This document shows, in pieces, positions 1 to 11,730 of a stretch of 64,000 nt of DNA. This DNA is from Pisaster brevispinus (Eukaryota > Echinodermata > Asteroidea > Forcipulatida > Asteriidae): positions 1 through 64,000 of the forward strand of contig JAMKCF010000162.1 of NCBI GenBank assembly GCA_023634235.1, read 5' to 3'. Under the pieces are notes generated by a model. It did not search any database, was not told the DNA's origin, and worked only from the letters and a program-made list of their open reading frames with translations. Within the stretch, counting starts at the first letter, position 1. Each line of letters starts with the position of its first letter. Both the position numbers and the translations under genes were made by a program.

Positions 1-1760
1 TGAACCAGTAAACTGTCTTCAGAAGTCCGGTCTATATCATTTAAAACCCTAAAATTGCCAAAAACATTTTCTTCCCAAAATCTTGAAATTTTGACCATTC
101 CGGCATGGTCGTTTTTTGTTGTTTTTCGGACCCATAAGTAAACTCACAAAATTCAAGATACATCTCATACTATGAATAATTTTTCCAGTCTGCACCAGTA
201 AACTGTTTTCAGGAGTCCATTCTGTATCATTTGAAACCATAAAATTGCCCCCAAAAATTTCACAGAAATCTTCAAGTTTTATTTTTGCCGGTTTTGTCGA
301 TTTGTTTGGTTATTCAGACAGAAAACTAAACTCACAAAATACCTGATACATCTCATACTATGAATTATTTTTCCAGTCTGCACCAGTAAACTGCCTTCAG
401 GAGTCCGTTCTATATCATTTAAAACCATAAAATTGCCAAGAAAATTTGACCCAAATCTTGAAATTTTGACCATGCCGGCATGGTAGATTTTTCGGTTTTT
501 CGGACCCATAACTAAACTCACAAAATTCTCAATATCTGACAAACTATGCATCAATTTTATAGTCTGAACCAGTAAACTGTCTTCAGAAGTCCGGTCTGTA
601 TCATTTAAAACCCTAAAATTGCCCCCTAAAAATTGACCGAAATCTTCAAATTTTGATCTTTCCTGTTTGGGCGATTTTTGTCGTACTTCGGAATAAAAAC
701 TAAACTCACAAAATACCTGATACATCTCATACTATGAATTATTTTTCCAGTCTGCACCAGTAAACTGCCTTCAGGAGTCCGTTCTATATCATTTAAAACC
801 ATAAAATTGCCAAGAAAATTTGACCCAAATCTTGAAATTTTGACCATGCCGGCATGGTAGATTTTTCGGTTTTTCGGACCCATAACTAAACTCACAAAAT
901 TCTCAATATCTGACAAACTATGCATCAATTTTATAGTCTGAACCAGTAAACTGTCTTCAGAAGTCCGGTCTGTATCATTTAAAACCCTAAAATTGCCCCC
1001 TAAAAATTGACCAAAATCTTCAAATTTTGATCTTGCCTGTTTGGGCGATTTTTGTCGTACTTCGGACTAAAAACTAAACTCACAAAATACCTAATACATC
1101 TCATACTATGAATTATTTTTCCAGTCTGCACCAGTAAACTGCCTTCAGGAGTCCAATCTATATCATTTAAAACCATAAAATTGCCAAGAAAATTTGACCC
1201 AAATCTTGAAATTTTGACCATGCCGGCATGGTCGATTTTTCAGTTTTCGGACCCATAACTTAACTAAAGAAATTCTCAACATCTGACAAACTATGCATCG
1301 TTTTTATAGTCTGCACCAGTAAACTGTCTTCAGGAGTCCGTGCAGTATCATTTGAAACCAAAAAGGTGCCAAAACATTTTCGACCCAAAAACTTGAAATT
1401 TTGACCATGCCTGCATGGGCGATTTTTTTGTTTTTTGGACCCATAACTAAACTGACAAAATTGCTGATAATTCTCATACTATGAATTACTTTTCTATCTG
1501 AAAGAGAATATCTGACAAACTATGCATCATGTTTATAGTCTCCACCAGTAAACTGTCTTCAGGAGTCAGTTCTGTATCATTTGAACCCAAAAATTGCCAA
1601 ATAATTTCCGGTTCAAATCTTGACCATACCGGTATGGTCGATTTTTTTTGTTCTTCGGACCCAAAACTAATCTCACAAAATTCCTAATACATCTCATACT
1701 ATGAAGTATTTTTCCAGTCTGCACCAGTAAACTGTCTTCAGGGAAAAAATCTTGACGAAA
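1..1760. repeat. Dimeric satellite array (~185-bp monomers, ~373-bp dimers)
   Basis: About nine to ten units are anchored by the phrase CCAGTAAACTG, seen near 5, 196, 379, 570, 754, 941, 1128, 1315, 1546 and 1721. Spacing is about 185-192 bp at first. Two monomer types alternate: one reads TGAACCAG with CAGAAGTCCGGTC, the other TGCACCAG with CAGGAGTCCGTTC. Same-type units therefore repeat at about 371-375 bp, which is higher-order periodicity. Units after about 1300 are shorter and more diverged. Several minus-strand reading frames cross the array, but they only repeat the satellite in translation. The left edge lies outside the window. Confidence 0.85.
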
Positions 1761-1874
1761 CCTGTTCTGACAGTAAGTAGGAACAGCTAATAATAATAAA
1801 GTAAACAATCTTAACGAAAACAAAGGTGGTTTCAGCGGATGGCCGAAACCCCCAATAATAATAATAATAATTTG

Positions 1875-2165
1875 CAAGGCTAATAATCCTTACTCACAGC
1901 TGACAACGTGGTTGAGCTGCAGACATTTAAAGGTGCCTTTGGCAGCCTACCACTCTGACTCATGTATGACATAGGAGCACAGCCAGAGATCCAAAGTGTT
2001 TGATTTTTCCGGAGGGAGGAAGACCAGAGGGCCAGTAGATAACACTTCGCGGCATAAGTGAGAACACAACCACAACTCTACTCACATATGGCCTTAGGCA
2101 GGAATCAAACCAGGGTCACAGTGGTGAGAGGTGAGTGCTTCATGCACACGCCACCCATGCCATCC
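1875..2165 (-). mobile_element. tRNA-related SINE, third family (minus orientation)
   Basis: Read on the minus strand this resembles the copy at 57556-57870. A tRNA-like head with a B-box-like GGTTTGATTCC lies near 2103-2113. A shared body follows with the phrases on an animal-like gap, the addition of a city-size filler and a terminal purine stretch around 1990-2020. No function beyond retroposition is implied. Between this copy and 2438 I see no recognisable feature. Confidence 0.45.
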
Positions 2166-2438
2166 AAAGTCATACATATTAAATCAATACGCAAGTTTGA
2201 ACACAGGGCTCTTTCTATTCTCACAAAATTTGGGGATGCAAAAGCAAAGGCCCTTAGTTCTGGCAACAAGTACTTTCAGGACCCCTTGGAAAAACAACGA
2301 AGTGATATTTGGAATGAGTATAGACACACTAGTTCATTTGGGGTAAATTGGAGCAAATCCATTAAAGATCAACTTGAATAAAAGTAACATTGTTGTTCTG
2401 TTGTCACGGAAAGATACAACAAAAGATTATATTTTTAC

Positions 2439-2539
2439 CTGCTTCCTGATTAAGCCAGCCACGAACTTCTTGATGGGTTTGATGAACTGAGCCTCCGATA
2501 TAAGAGCTGTCTGGACATCTGCTCTGTCATCTTGACATC
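2439..2539 (-). pseudogene. Exon-like segment of an unrecognised protein
   Basis: The segment has a TTCAG acceptor just above 2539 and a CAG|GTAAAA donor below 2439. One frame is open for 33 codons and looks protein-like, including FIKPIKKFVAGLIRKQ. I do not recognise the family. The open frame needs one base from the preceding exon, whereas the exon-like block at 8620-8873 ends in phase 0. Either they are not adjacent exons of one gene or a frameshift separates them. It lies downstream of the CTR9 TPR exons on the same strand. Confidence 0.4.
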
Positions 2540-2568
2540 CTGAAGGGGAAAAAGACCTCTTGAAATTA

Positions 2569-3042
2569 TAAATCTTTCTAGCTTCCAACCAACAATCTGG
2601 CTGAGCATCAATGTCAACTTTTAAGCTTATTGCAGATGCGAAACTGCCAATATTTGCATGTTGCAATCAGGGAGATTTTGTACAAGAATCAAAGAGATAT
2701 TTTGAATTACATTCAACATAATAGGGAAAAAGTTTTTTTATGATCAGGGAGAATTTCAAAATTGTTCATCACAACATAGAAAGATTGGTTTATTTTCAGG
2801 GAACTTCCTGCATAGTCATGGAGTCGACAGCTTTTAAAGATGCTTAGGAACAGATTTCATGGTGTCATTTTAACACAAACTTGTGCCCTTACAGTGCACT
2901 GTAAAATGATTATTTCTTTTGGCTGCAAGCACAAAAATCTATCGAGAGGAGTGCCATTAGCCCTTTTGAGATATGGCAGTCACTTTATGAGTGCATTGTT
3001 TTGTTTGGGTGTAAGCAGACAGATCCATCCAAACCAAATGAT
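2569..3042. repeat. Dispersed repeat, copy 1 of 4
   Basis: This block is nearly identical and colinear with 10858-11334, with a few substitutions and small indels. It is more distantly related to 36560-36960 and 38280-38690, which share the TTTATTTTCAGG core and the run of following phrases. It is AT-rich and has no convincing coding frame. The four copies suggest an unclassified mobile element. From 3043 to 3640 I recognise nothing. Confidence 0.6.
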
Positions 3043-3639
3043 GCCCTAGTAATGTGTCCACCATATCTCAAAAAAACTTATGATTTACAATTAGACCAGA
3101 GGCCAGAGCGCACAGTAAACTGGTGTGGTCATGCCATGGGCAGTGCTGGTCTTTCAGCTACAGCGATTGCAGGTTTCCAGCGCATACAAGGAGAGGACCA
3201 GGTTGCCCTCAAACCATTTGGGTCAACAACTTGACACAGTGGAGTGATCTTTCAGTTGCTGAACTAAAAGGGCGCTGGGCTGCCCAGAATTGAAATAAAA
3301 AAACTATCAACAGAGCTAATTCACAGAAGTGGGCGCCTACAGGCCAGACAACAACTCTTGGCAGTGTGATGTGATGAGAGACAAAGGACGAACCCTGTAA
3401 AGATTCTCTACTGACCCCTTGCACCAATGTCACCTGCAGCTACTGTCTGCCATGCTCACCATTTTGGGAGTCAAAATGCACGTCAAAATTGTAGTAAGTG
3501 TGCCTTAAATGCACACTACACTGTATAACACACAGGGACTCCCAAAATGGCACAAGCATCATGATTATTATGACGTCTGGTGAATTGGGTCAATTTGACT
3601 GTCTGTAAAATAACACTAAAAACTAAGGGTGACAGAGAG

Positions 3640-3980
3640 GGCTACGGAAAAAATAATGATAGAAGAAATGAACGACACGGTGACAAATGAGGACTTCAAG
3701 AATGAAATCAAGAGTGCAGAATATTATTAAGACCATTAAATAAAAGAAGTGGAGAGGGGCAGGTCACCAAGTAAGGAGGTATGACAACTGCTGGACAAGC
3801 TAAACAACCAAATGGACTCCAGAAACCAAACCTGAAAAAGAGGGGGATAAAAACAGAAGATGGAGGGATGAACTAGAAACATGTAAGGGCATCGCATGTC
3901 AACAGACGCTCAGGATAGATTGACATGGAGAATTGGTGAAGAGGCTTTCCTCCTACAGTGAAATAGGCTAGAAAGAAAGA
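3640..3980 (+). pseudogene. Decayed 3' end of a LINE-type open reading frame
   Basis: The translated text is interrupted by stops. It contains the phrase AQDRLTWRIGEEAF, which resembles the conserved C-terminal tail of many AP-endonuclease LINE polyproteins (basic patch, RW, then AQDR and a final aromatic cluster). No intact reverse transcriptase core is attached. The stretch 3980-4268 shows nothing else recognisable. The identification rests on a short motif and is tentative. Confidence 0.3.
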
Positions 3981-4268
3981 AAGAAGAGAAAACACCACTG
4001 CGTAGCTCAAGAGTAGCTAAACATTTTTCTTTTGTTGGTTTTTTTTTGTTTTGTTGGTGTGTTTTTATTGAAGAAGGGGGGGTGGCGGGCTGTAAAACTC
4101 GAAGTCAAATTGCTGTGATGAAGAAGCAATGTTTTTTATTAACCAATATTCTTTAAACTCTGAATTTTGTTTCTGGTAACCAAACAGTTCAAAAACGGTT
4201 ACACATTTACAAAAGTAACTGTAAACACACAGACTTAATTACGTGGTTACCGGCCTCCTTTTTAGGAA

Positions 4269-4938
4269 TAGTACAGTTCCATATGTCAGATATTTTGATC
4301 CAGCTGGATTTTTGTGCCAAAATGGATTTTATTGGCTAACTTTGTCAATTTTGGGGTGCTGATTTCAAAAAAGTTAGATTTTTTTTAAATGGCGTCTTCA
4401 GCCGCCATTTTGAATTTCAAAATGGCCGCCATTTTTATTATATTTTGGCCAATATCTCAACTTATGAGCAATGTAGAAGAGTTAAAATAGTGGCAATACC
4501 CATGTTTATAATACCAGGGATTCCATTAAAACCATTGCCTTAATTGTAATTAATATGGTTTGGCCGCCATCTTGAAATTCAAAATGGCCGCCATATTTAA
4601 TACACTTTTGCGTATATCTCAACTTGTGAGCAACGTAGAAAAGTAAAAGTGGTGGCAATACCCATATTTGTGACAGCAAGGATTCCATTAAAAACATGTG
4701 TTTACCTGTAGCTAATTTAGTTCGGCCGCCATCTAGAATTAAAAATGGCTGCCAAGTTCAATACACTTGTTGTTATTATATCTCAGCATGATAAAGCCGA
4801 AAAATTGTGGTAAGGCCTGTGTTTACATAAATTGCAGCCTATCCATCAAAAATGTCATTGGTACCTTGGATTATCAGCTTAGTACATTCTTATTGTCTCA
4901 GAAACGGCTATTTCAGATCAATATTGGGGAATCTAAAG
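4269..4938 (+). repeat. Left arm of a large inverted repeat
   Basis: Read forward, this arm matches the reverse complement of about 7903-8573 along its whole length with scattered mismatches. It contains several copies of a short palindromic phrase built from GGCGGCCATTTTG and its complement. The outer ends share TAGTACAG and AGCTGGATTTTTGTGCC. It is probably one terminal inverted repeat of a DNA element of about 4.3 kb. Confidence 0.8.
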
Positions 4939-4949
4939 GTCTTTGGATG

Positions 4950-7545
4950 ATGCGGGCGGTGAGAAGGATTGAGACACCGCATCCATGAAATGTCCCTTAT
5001 GATCAACATCTCAAACAGCCTCTCCTAATTCAAACTCCTACTGCCCGGCTTCACGTGCCGATCCCTGTTGCGAACTGTGGGCAGAGGTGAGCAGGCGGAT
5101 TTTCTGGCGCCTTAAAACCAGATTGCTCCGGGCAGGTGGAGCTCGTTAACCGTTGGAGGTAGTCCACCTAGGAGACAGTAACTCTGATTTTAAACCCCCA
5201 TTTGGTTCAAAGAAAGAGCAGTTCTGCTTTCACGATGTCTACCGTCCCCTTTTGAGGCATAGACTACAGCTGAGCATCCTAAGGCATCTGCTCCTGCTGC
5301 CATGTTGTAGAACTGGTTAGGCGTGACTCGCATCTAAGGACATATCATACCATCTGGTGGGGTGAAACGATGGGCGGAAAAGGGTTAACACCCCAACAGT
5401 CGAGTCGGCCTGGGGTATGGCGCCCCCAGGTTGTACATCATTGTAAAGCAAGATTACACACACCATCAAATCCTATACAGCTTCCAGCAGCGGGAGTCTG
5501 CAGGAGATCAGCAGCTGAGCAAAATCCTGGCCCTTCGGGGCATTATGACGACAGGTCCTTAAACCCTGCGGGGAGGGATCCGTCTGACTACAGCGTCAAG
5601 GCCACTGCGCCCCTTCTAAAAGGCAATAAGTTGGTAATACTGTCAACGTTCAACGCTTTCACCATCAGAGAAGAATCAAGGTGCGAGGAACTGGCGGGAC
5701 GAAGTCAGAACTGCGGATCCAGGAACATCGTCATGTCCATGAATTTAAGGAGGTCAGGTTCAAAGAGGTGGAGGGGTAAGTTTCATTTCATCTGCCTGGA
5801 CAGAGCAAACTATACCAAGTTCGCTCAGGGAGGCACCCGAGGGTGTGAGGGAGGAGTTGGATTGCTGCTGAGTCGGAGAGCGAGAAGTGCTCTGCAGAGT
5901 GTCAACTCTGTCAGTCCATGTATTCTTGTTGCAGAGTTTGATGGTAACCCTATCACCACTGTTTTAGTGGTCTTCTCACCACACAATAGCAGCGATAAAG
6001 CTGAAGTTGAGCAGCTTTACGGGGACCTCCGAGCAATGATTGGACAGGTACCACTTCACAACTTTCTGGCTGTACTTGGCAATTTTAACGGCCCAGAAGA
6101 CATCCGCTTTACCTACCACACCGAGGAACAGAAATGGTAAAAACCTAGTCAATCTTCTACAAGAGCAGGACCTCATAGCAGCCAACACCCAATTTCAGAA
6201 ATGCTGAGGAAAACTCTGGACATTCCAAGAGAGGGCTACAGAAGCCAAGCGCCAAATCGACTACATCATCGAGTAGTGTCTATGCGAGTGAGGCTTAGCT
6301 TGCTTGAGACAACGAAAGAAAACTAGCCCCAAAGGGAAGATTGACTGGAAGTACTTTTCTGCCCAGCCTGAACTACAGGACCAGTACATGGTGGAGGTGG
6401 TCAACCGCTTCCATGCACTGGGGAAAGAAGAGGAAGGAGAGGAAGAAAAGAGTGAAAAGGTGGACGTGGGGAATAAAGCAAGGAGGCACTCCGACCACCC
6501 TGATGTTATTAAAGCACGGAAAGAAGTTGAAGGAAGGCATGAGAAATACATCCAGGAGAAATCTACTGAGTCCAAAGACAGCCTCAAGGCAGTCCACGAC
6601 TTGACTCTTTGAGATGTACGACAGACTTAGGGAGGAGGAGAATCATAGAGGAGGTCAAAAGGAACAATCTACCTGCTGTACTGGCTTTCATTGACTTCAA
6701 GAAGGCCTTCGACTGTATCCATCAAGGCAATATGATCAAGATCTTGAAGGCATATGGAGTCTCCCCTCGACTTCTCAAAGCAGTTGAGGCTACTTACACC
6801 GGCACCATCGCCAAAGTTGTCACCCCTCGCTGGAGTCCTTCAAGGAGACACACTGGGACCTTTCCTGTTCATCATCAATCTCGATTACTCTCTGAGACAG
6901 GCACTCAAGGAACACAAGGATCACAATCACACCAAGGAAGTCCAGAAGACTTGGTGCAATCACCCTATCTGATCTTGACTTTGCTGATGACTTCAAAAGC
7001 TGCTGAGCAGAGTGGAGTCGAAACGTGAGAAAGTGGGGCTGCACCTGAATGCCAAGAAAACAGAGTACAGTACATCTGTTTAACATCGGTGACCATGGTG
7101 TCCTGATGACCAACGGTGGTGCATCCCTCAAGCTCAATGATGACTTCAAATACCTCGGTGCCAGGATGCATAGTACTTACTGTAAAATACATCAAAGTAC
7201 AGAAGGCCCTGGCATGGAAAGCTCTTCATGACATGAAGAAAATCTGGAGGTCAAACCTGTCAAAAATGCTCAAGGTGAGATACTTTAAAGCAGCAATCTA
7301 GAAGATTCTTCTCTACGGTAGTGAGACATGAACACTCACAGCAGCACAGACCAAGTCACTCAATGGGTGCTACACCTGGATGCTCAAGATGGCAATGGCT
7401 ATGAGCTGGAAGGCCCATTATGAGGAATGCCGAGCTCTATGACAACCTGCCAAAGGTCTCGGAAAAGATCAAGCCAAGACAGTTAATCCTTGCTGGGCAC
7501 TGCGTCAGGCATCCGGAGATGGGAGTTGTTCAAATCCAAAAATCT
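4950..7545 (+). pseudogene. APE-type non-LTR retrotransposon (RTE/CFDP2-like), degenerate
   Basis: The element carries an endonuclease followed by a reverse transcriptase and sits between the inverted-repeat arms. Around 5370-6270 the endonuclease shows GGVGLLLSRRA, then LGNFN where the catalytic motif should be GDFN, then RQIDYII. The reverse transcriptase (6640-7060) shows AFIDFKKAFD, GVLQGDTL and an intact FADD catalytic box near 6980-6991. The C-terminal part (7230-7510) keeps ILLYGSE and LAGHC..HPE. Several frameshifts and stops separate these blocks, so it is dead. RTE-like placement is by remembered motif style. Non-LTR elements copy themselves by target-primed reverse transcription. 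Confidence 0.8.
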
Positions 7546-7902
7546 TGAAGTTGAAAAATTGCCAGCAACTCTACTGCACTGAAACCACACATTAAGATAA
7601 CGAATTTTATATCACAAGTAGCTGCAACTGCAAATACCCCATGCTTACTGACGATGGATGGGAGAAAATATCAGATGGGACAATTTCTGCCAGAAAATGT
7701 CTTGAACTACCTGCATTCCAGGCAGTTGTTAGGTCTTGCCAAATGTGAATGTCGCGGCAAATGTACCATGTTGCTCCTGCCAAAATAATTGAACTTGCCA
7801 TGGACATCACTTTGTAAATGTAGTGACTGTAGTAACACAACATATTGCGGTGTGACAAATCACGAAAACAATATTTGACTAGGTTCCGGGTAACTAGAAG
7901 CC

Positions 7903-8573
7903 AAGTAGGCCCAATATTGACCTGGAATGGCCCTTTCTGAAATACTTGATGTACTGAACTGGTAATCCAAGGTAACAATGACATTTTTGATGGATAGGCT
8001 GCAATTTATGTAAACACGGGCCTTACTACAGTTTTTAGGCTTCTATGTTACCCACATGCTGAGATATAATAACAACAAGTGTATTGAACATGGCAACCAT
8101 TTTTAATTCTAGATGGCGGCCGCACTAAATTAGCTACAGGTGAACAAAAGGTTTAAATGGAATCCTTGCTGTCGCAAATATGGGTATTGCCACCATTTTT
8201 ACTTTTCTAAGTTGCTCACAAGTTGAGATATAAGCAAAAGTGTATTAAATATGGCGGCCATTTTGAAATTCAAGATGGCGGCCAAACCATATTAATTACA
8301 ATTAAGGCAATGGTTTTAATGGAATCCCCGGTATCATAAACATGGGTATTGCCACCATTTTAACTCTTCTACATTGCTCATAAGTTGAGATATTGGCCAA
8401 AATATAATTAAAATGGCGGCCATTTTGAAATTCAAAATGGCGCCTGAAGACGCCATTAAAAAAAATGGTACCTAACTTTTTTGAAATCAGCACCCCAAAA
8501 TTGACAAAGTTAGCCTATAAAATCCATTTTGGCACAAAAATCCAGCTGGAATACATATTGACCTGTACTAGAA
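7903..8573 (-). repeat. Right arm of the large inverted repeat
   Basis: This is the reverse-complement partner of 4269-4938. The 7546-7902 stretch just inside it has no gene and probably belongs to the interior of the host element. The arm ends about 45 bp from the exon-like block at 8620. Confidence 0.8.
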
Positions 8574-8619
8574 GGGGTCTTCCACTTTTTAGTAAAGTTC
8601 TTTACATTCAAATCTTTAC

Positions 8620-8873
8620 CTGCAAGCCTTTAGCTTCTTGGATCACGTCCACTTTCCGCCACTCTGTCGGCACTACCAACTGCTCCATCTTGAGTACAAA
8701 CTCAGCAATGCTGGCCTCAACCTTGGCAAAGGGTGCGCTGATCAATGCCAGAAGGACCTGCCCCTGGTGCTTGGTGTCTGACCTGTCTCTGCGGAGTCGG
8801 TGGCGTGGATTCGCAGGAGGGCGCTGTACTTGGTCTGCAGGTCATCTAAGATATTGGCCGAGACCAAATCACC
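8620..8873 (-). pseudogene. Exon-like segment of an unrecognised helical protein
   Basis: It has a pyrimidine-rich CCCCAG acceptor above 8873 and CAG|GTAAAG donor below 8620. The 5' part reads in one frame as a helical segment (DLVSANILDDLQTKYSALL). The last 50 codons read in another frame and include SAPFAKVEASIAEFVLKMEQ. The two parts are joined only if about one base is missing in the middle, so the exon is frameshifted. I do not recognise the family and assign no function. It could be the neighbour gene downstream of CTR9 on this strand. Confidence 0.45.
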
Positions 8874-8889
8874 CTGGGGGAGGTAAAGA

Positions 8890-10186
8890 TTAGAATAGAT
8901 TACATTCAAACCTTGTTATCCCTCAAAGGAAATTAAAATGGCCTTGAAAAATGAGCAGTTTACATAAGCAATACAGCCGACAAGTAACAAAGGGACAACA
9001 AGAACAAAAAATACTTTTACATATTTAAACGCAAACATATATTTAGTACAACTTTTACACAAAGGATCAGAGTCAGCCACATGACGGCCCATCGCTCCAG
9101 CCACTCATCGTACCATTTGATAGCTATCGGAACAAATGAGCTGCCATATCACAGTGTTGAGATCCATCTTTGTTAAAAATGAGTACTTCTGTAGTTAGTT
9201 TGGAATTTGGCATGTGGTGGAATATCAGTACTTAAATAACAATTGACAAGCTACAACAGAACCTAAATTCAAAATTTACAGTGGGCCGCTGGCCCGAGAC
9301 CGGTGATATTTGAGCCAGCCAGTAAACTAATGACCAGACAAGTCCAGTGTGGTCTAGTGTTTTGAAATTGAACAATAATACCTCATAATGGAGACTTATA
9401 AATGTAAAAAGAAAGGTTGACTTTGAGTCTGGTGAATATCTTTCAATTTTGATGAGTATACTCACAGATACGAATGAGGTAAATCTTTTCTTAGTGCTTC
9501 TTTAAATAAAAAGGGGTTAAATGTGACCTGCTCTGCAAAAAAGGCCTGTAAGTCGCGCTTTGCCTTTTCACGTAATGGGCTCGTCAATGTTGAAAGGGTG
9601 ATAAATTTTTCGTTGGTGTGATTTTTTTAATATCCCATTTTTGACATCGTTGATATCCACACTTTTATAATTTGTAAGATTGAATGTCTATTTTGACCAA
9701 TAAAGATGAAAAAAACGTGTTTTGTGTACATTTTGTTGGTTGTTACATATTAGCTGCCTGGTGTATAAGCCCCAATGCCCAGAAATTGTCAAAACAACTG
9801 TCAGTTTTAGTGTATAAGCCGCCCAGCGTACAAGCCGCAGTGGCGACCGCTTACACAGAGGGGCCGTGTGTGTTTGCAGTCCTTTGTGGAGATGTACAGT
9901 GACTGGCGGGCGGCACATCATTGTACATCGCGACAAAGTGCGAGTTGCATTGAAGTCAACACCATCGATCGTTATTGAATTCGTTAATAAGAATGATCTG
10001 CAGTCAAGTGGGCCTATTTCCCTTTTTTAAGTGATTGGCTGGCGGATTACTCCCTGAACTGATAGTCCGTGTGGAAACACACGGGCCACTTCCTGGACCA
10101 CCCGACAGGTCTTGGGAGGGGGGGCCGCCCTCCTTAAATTTCGGGCCGCCCTGCCAAAGAATGGTCTGATCCTGCTTTTTTGCGTT
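8890..10186. other. Gene-free stretch
   Basis: I see no gene here. There is a block near 9270-9365 (GCCAGTAAACTAATGACCAG) that recurs at 36910-36970 and 38650-38700, and in diverged inverted form near 16490-16570. Near 9750-9850 the phrase GTATAAGCC occurs repeatedly, which suggests a decayed DNA transposon end. Confidence 0.4.
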
Positions 10187-10256
10187 TACACTAGCCGTTA
10201 ATCCACATTGCCGGATCAGACCCGGGTCTGATCCACCTTTCTGGATCTAGTGTAAA
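10187..10256. repeat. Short palindromic (MITE-like) hairpin
   Basis: The outer ends are inverted: TTTACACTAG on the left and CTAGTGTAAA on the right. The centre is a perfect 22-bp palindrome reading GGATCAGACCC and its complement. This is the structure of a very small non-autonomous inverted-repeat element. Confidence 0.6.
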
Positions 10257-10606
10257 TGGGGTCCATGGAGCTTTTGGGAACAGTATCCTCAGTGCTAGAG
10301 AATAAGATCAAGGAGGCTGACTCGTTTTTATTTTGAGCATTTAGTTTAGCAGGCAGACTTAAGAAAGTCTGAAATCAGATAACATGTTGAATTTTCTCAT
10401 TCCTGATAAATAGGTCAGGGAAAGAAATGTCTCACAAAAATTCATTAAAAATTGACAAATTAAAATAAATGACGTTACTTTGAGTAGAGATTGTTTGCAT
10501 TCCTTGAGCTTTCCAGCTTTGGGGTACGCTCTAGCTAGGTACGTCAGTACGTCAAGTTATATACCACAAGGGAAACTGACTGAGTAAATAAACAATTATT
10601 TGGGGT

Positions 10607-10745
10607 TGAACAAAGAAAAATTGATTAGAGCTGGATTTTGAACCTGCCATCTCCAGATGAATGTGCTGGCGCTCTACCCTTGTCTACCAACTGAGCTATC
10701 TAGCCCCTAATGTTGACGGTCTCTTAACACAATAATTATTACATC
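10607..10745 (-). mobile_element. tRNA-derived SINE, second family, partial
   Basis: On the minus strand a tRNA-like head starts GGGGCTAGATAGCTCAGTTGG near 10707 and is followed by a B-box region. It carries an internal insertion near 10676-10685. Related fuller copies lie at 61783-62040 and 63166-63425. It is not a functional tRNA gene because the cloverleaf is imperfect and the same flanking body recurs. Confidence 0.6.
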
Positions 10746-10857
10746 TTTCTTCCTTTGTCTGTTTTTCCCTTGTAAAGCCCGGTTCATACTTCCTGCCAAT
10801 GCAAATGCGAAGCCAATTTTTAGTGACGCAAAAATCAGTACGCGCATCTCTCCTGTT

Positions 10858-11334
10858 CTATAAATCTTTCTAGCTTCCAAACAACAATCTGGCTGAGCAT
10901 CAATGTCAACTTTTAAGCTTATTGCAGATGCGAAGCTGCCAATATTTGCATGTTGCAATCAGGGAGATTTTGTACAAGAATCAAAGAGATATTTTCAATT
11001 ACATTCAACATAATAGGGAAAAAGTTTTTTTATGATCAGGGAGAATTTCAAAATTGTTCATCACAACATAGAAAGATTGGTTTATTTTCAGGGAACTTCC
11101 TGCATAGTCATGGAGAGTTGACAGCTTTTAAAGATGCTTAGGAACAGATTTCATGGTGTCATTTTAACACAAACTTGTGCCCTTACAGTGCACTGTAAAA
11201 TGATTATTTCTTTTGGCTGCAAGCACAAAAATCTATCGAGAGGAGTGCCATTAGCCCTTTTGAGATATGGCAGTCACTTTATGAGTGCATTGTTTTGTTT
11301 GGGTGTAAGCAGACAGATCCATCCAAATCAAATG
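10858..11334. repeat. Dispersed repeat, copy 2 of 4
   Basis: This is a near-identical copy of 2569-3042 lying about 8.3 kb away in the same orientation. Its high similarity suggests recent transposition or local duplication. It ends about 130 bp from the last recognisable CTR9 TPR exon. Confidence 0.6.
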
Positions 11335-11463
11335 AGGATGTCCCGTACCATTCTTTTCTACTGGAATGTGAATAAACCCAGTCTTATTTTTTTCGCCACG
11401 CACTAACTACATGTATCTCCGACAAGAGATGTTAATAAACTAGACATGGTGAGGTTTTCTTAC

Positions 11464-11556
11464 CATCTGAATAGCGCTGATATCTTGTTTCTGCTCCACG
11501 TAGATATGAGCAAGATTCAACCACACGTCCAACATATCAGCTGTAGCTTCACGAAC
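11464..11556 (-). pseudogene. CTR9: CTR9 exon, residues ~673-703
   Basis: This 31-codon exon is intact, with a CGGCAG acceptor and ATG|GTAAGA donor. It begins [20 protein letters not shown] and ends at AIQM. It is a TPR helix pair. No following exon (YENCLRKF region) is found at lower coordinates. Confidence 0.85.
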
Positions 11557-11627
11557 CTGCCGAAAAGAAAAAAGACAAGAAAAATAATATTTTATCTGGA
11601 ATGAGATTTGAAATGAAATTCTCATGG

Positions 11628-11730
11628 CATAGGAGAGAACCAATGTACAACTTTACTCACCTATGGCCTTAGCCGGGAATCGAACCTGGGCCATTTTTGA
11701 GAGGCGAGCGTTAAATCTCTGAAGGGAGTT
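11628..11730 (-). mobile_element. tRNA-like SINE head, third family
   Basis: The reverse complement shows GGTTCGATTCCCGGC followed by TAAGGCCATAGGTGAG, matching the heads at 1875-2165 and 57556-57870. Only the head and a little body are present. Confidence 0.45.

Noticed and set aside
49..1877. Several minus-strand proteins of 63-148 codons at the left end
   Set aside because: They share the same text because they translate satellite monomers. No start context, splice sites or homology.
6261..6612. Overlapping open frames on both strands at 6.3-6.6 kb as a separate gene
   Set aside because: They lie between the endonuclease and reverse transcriptase parts of the LINE and are part of its decayed polyprotein.
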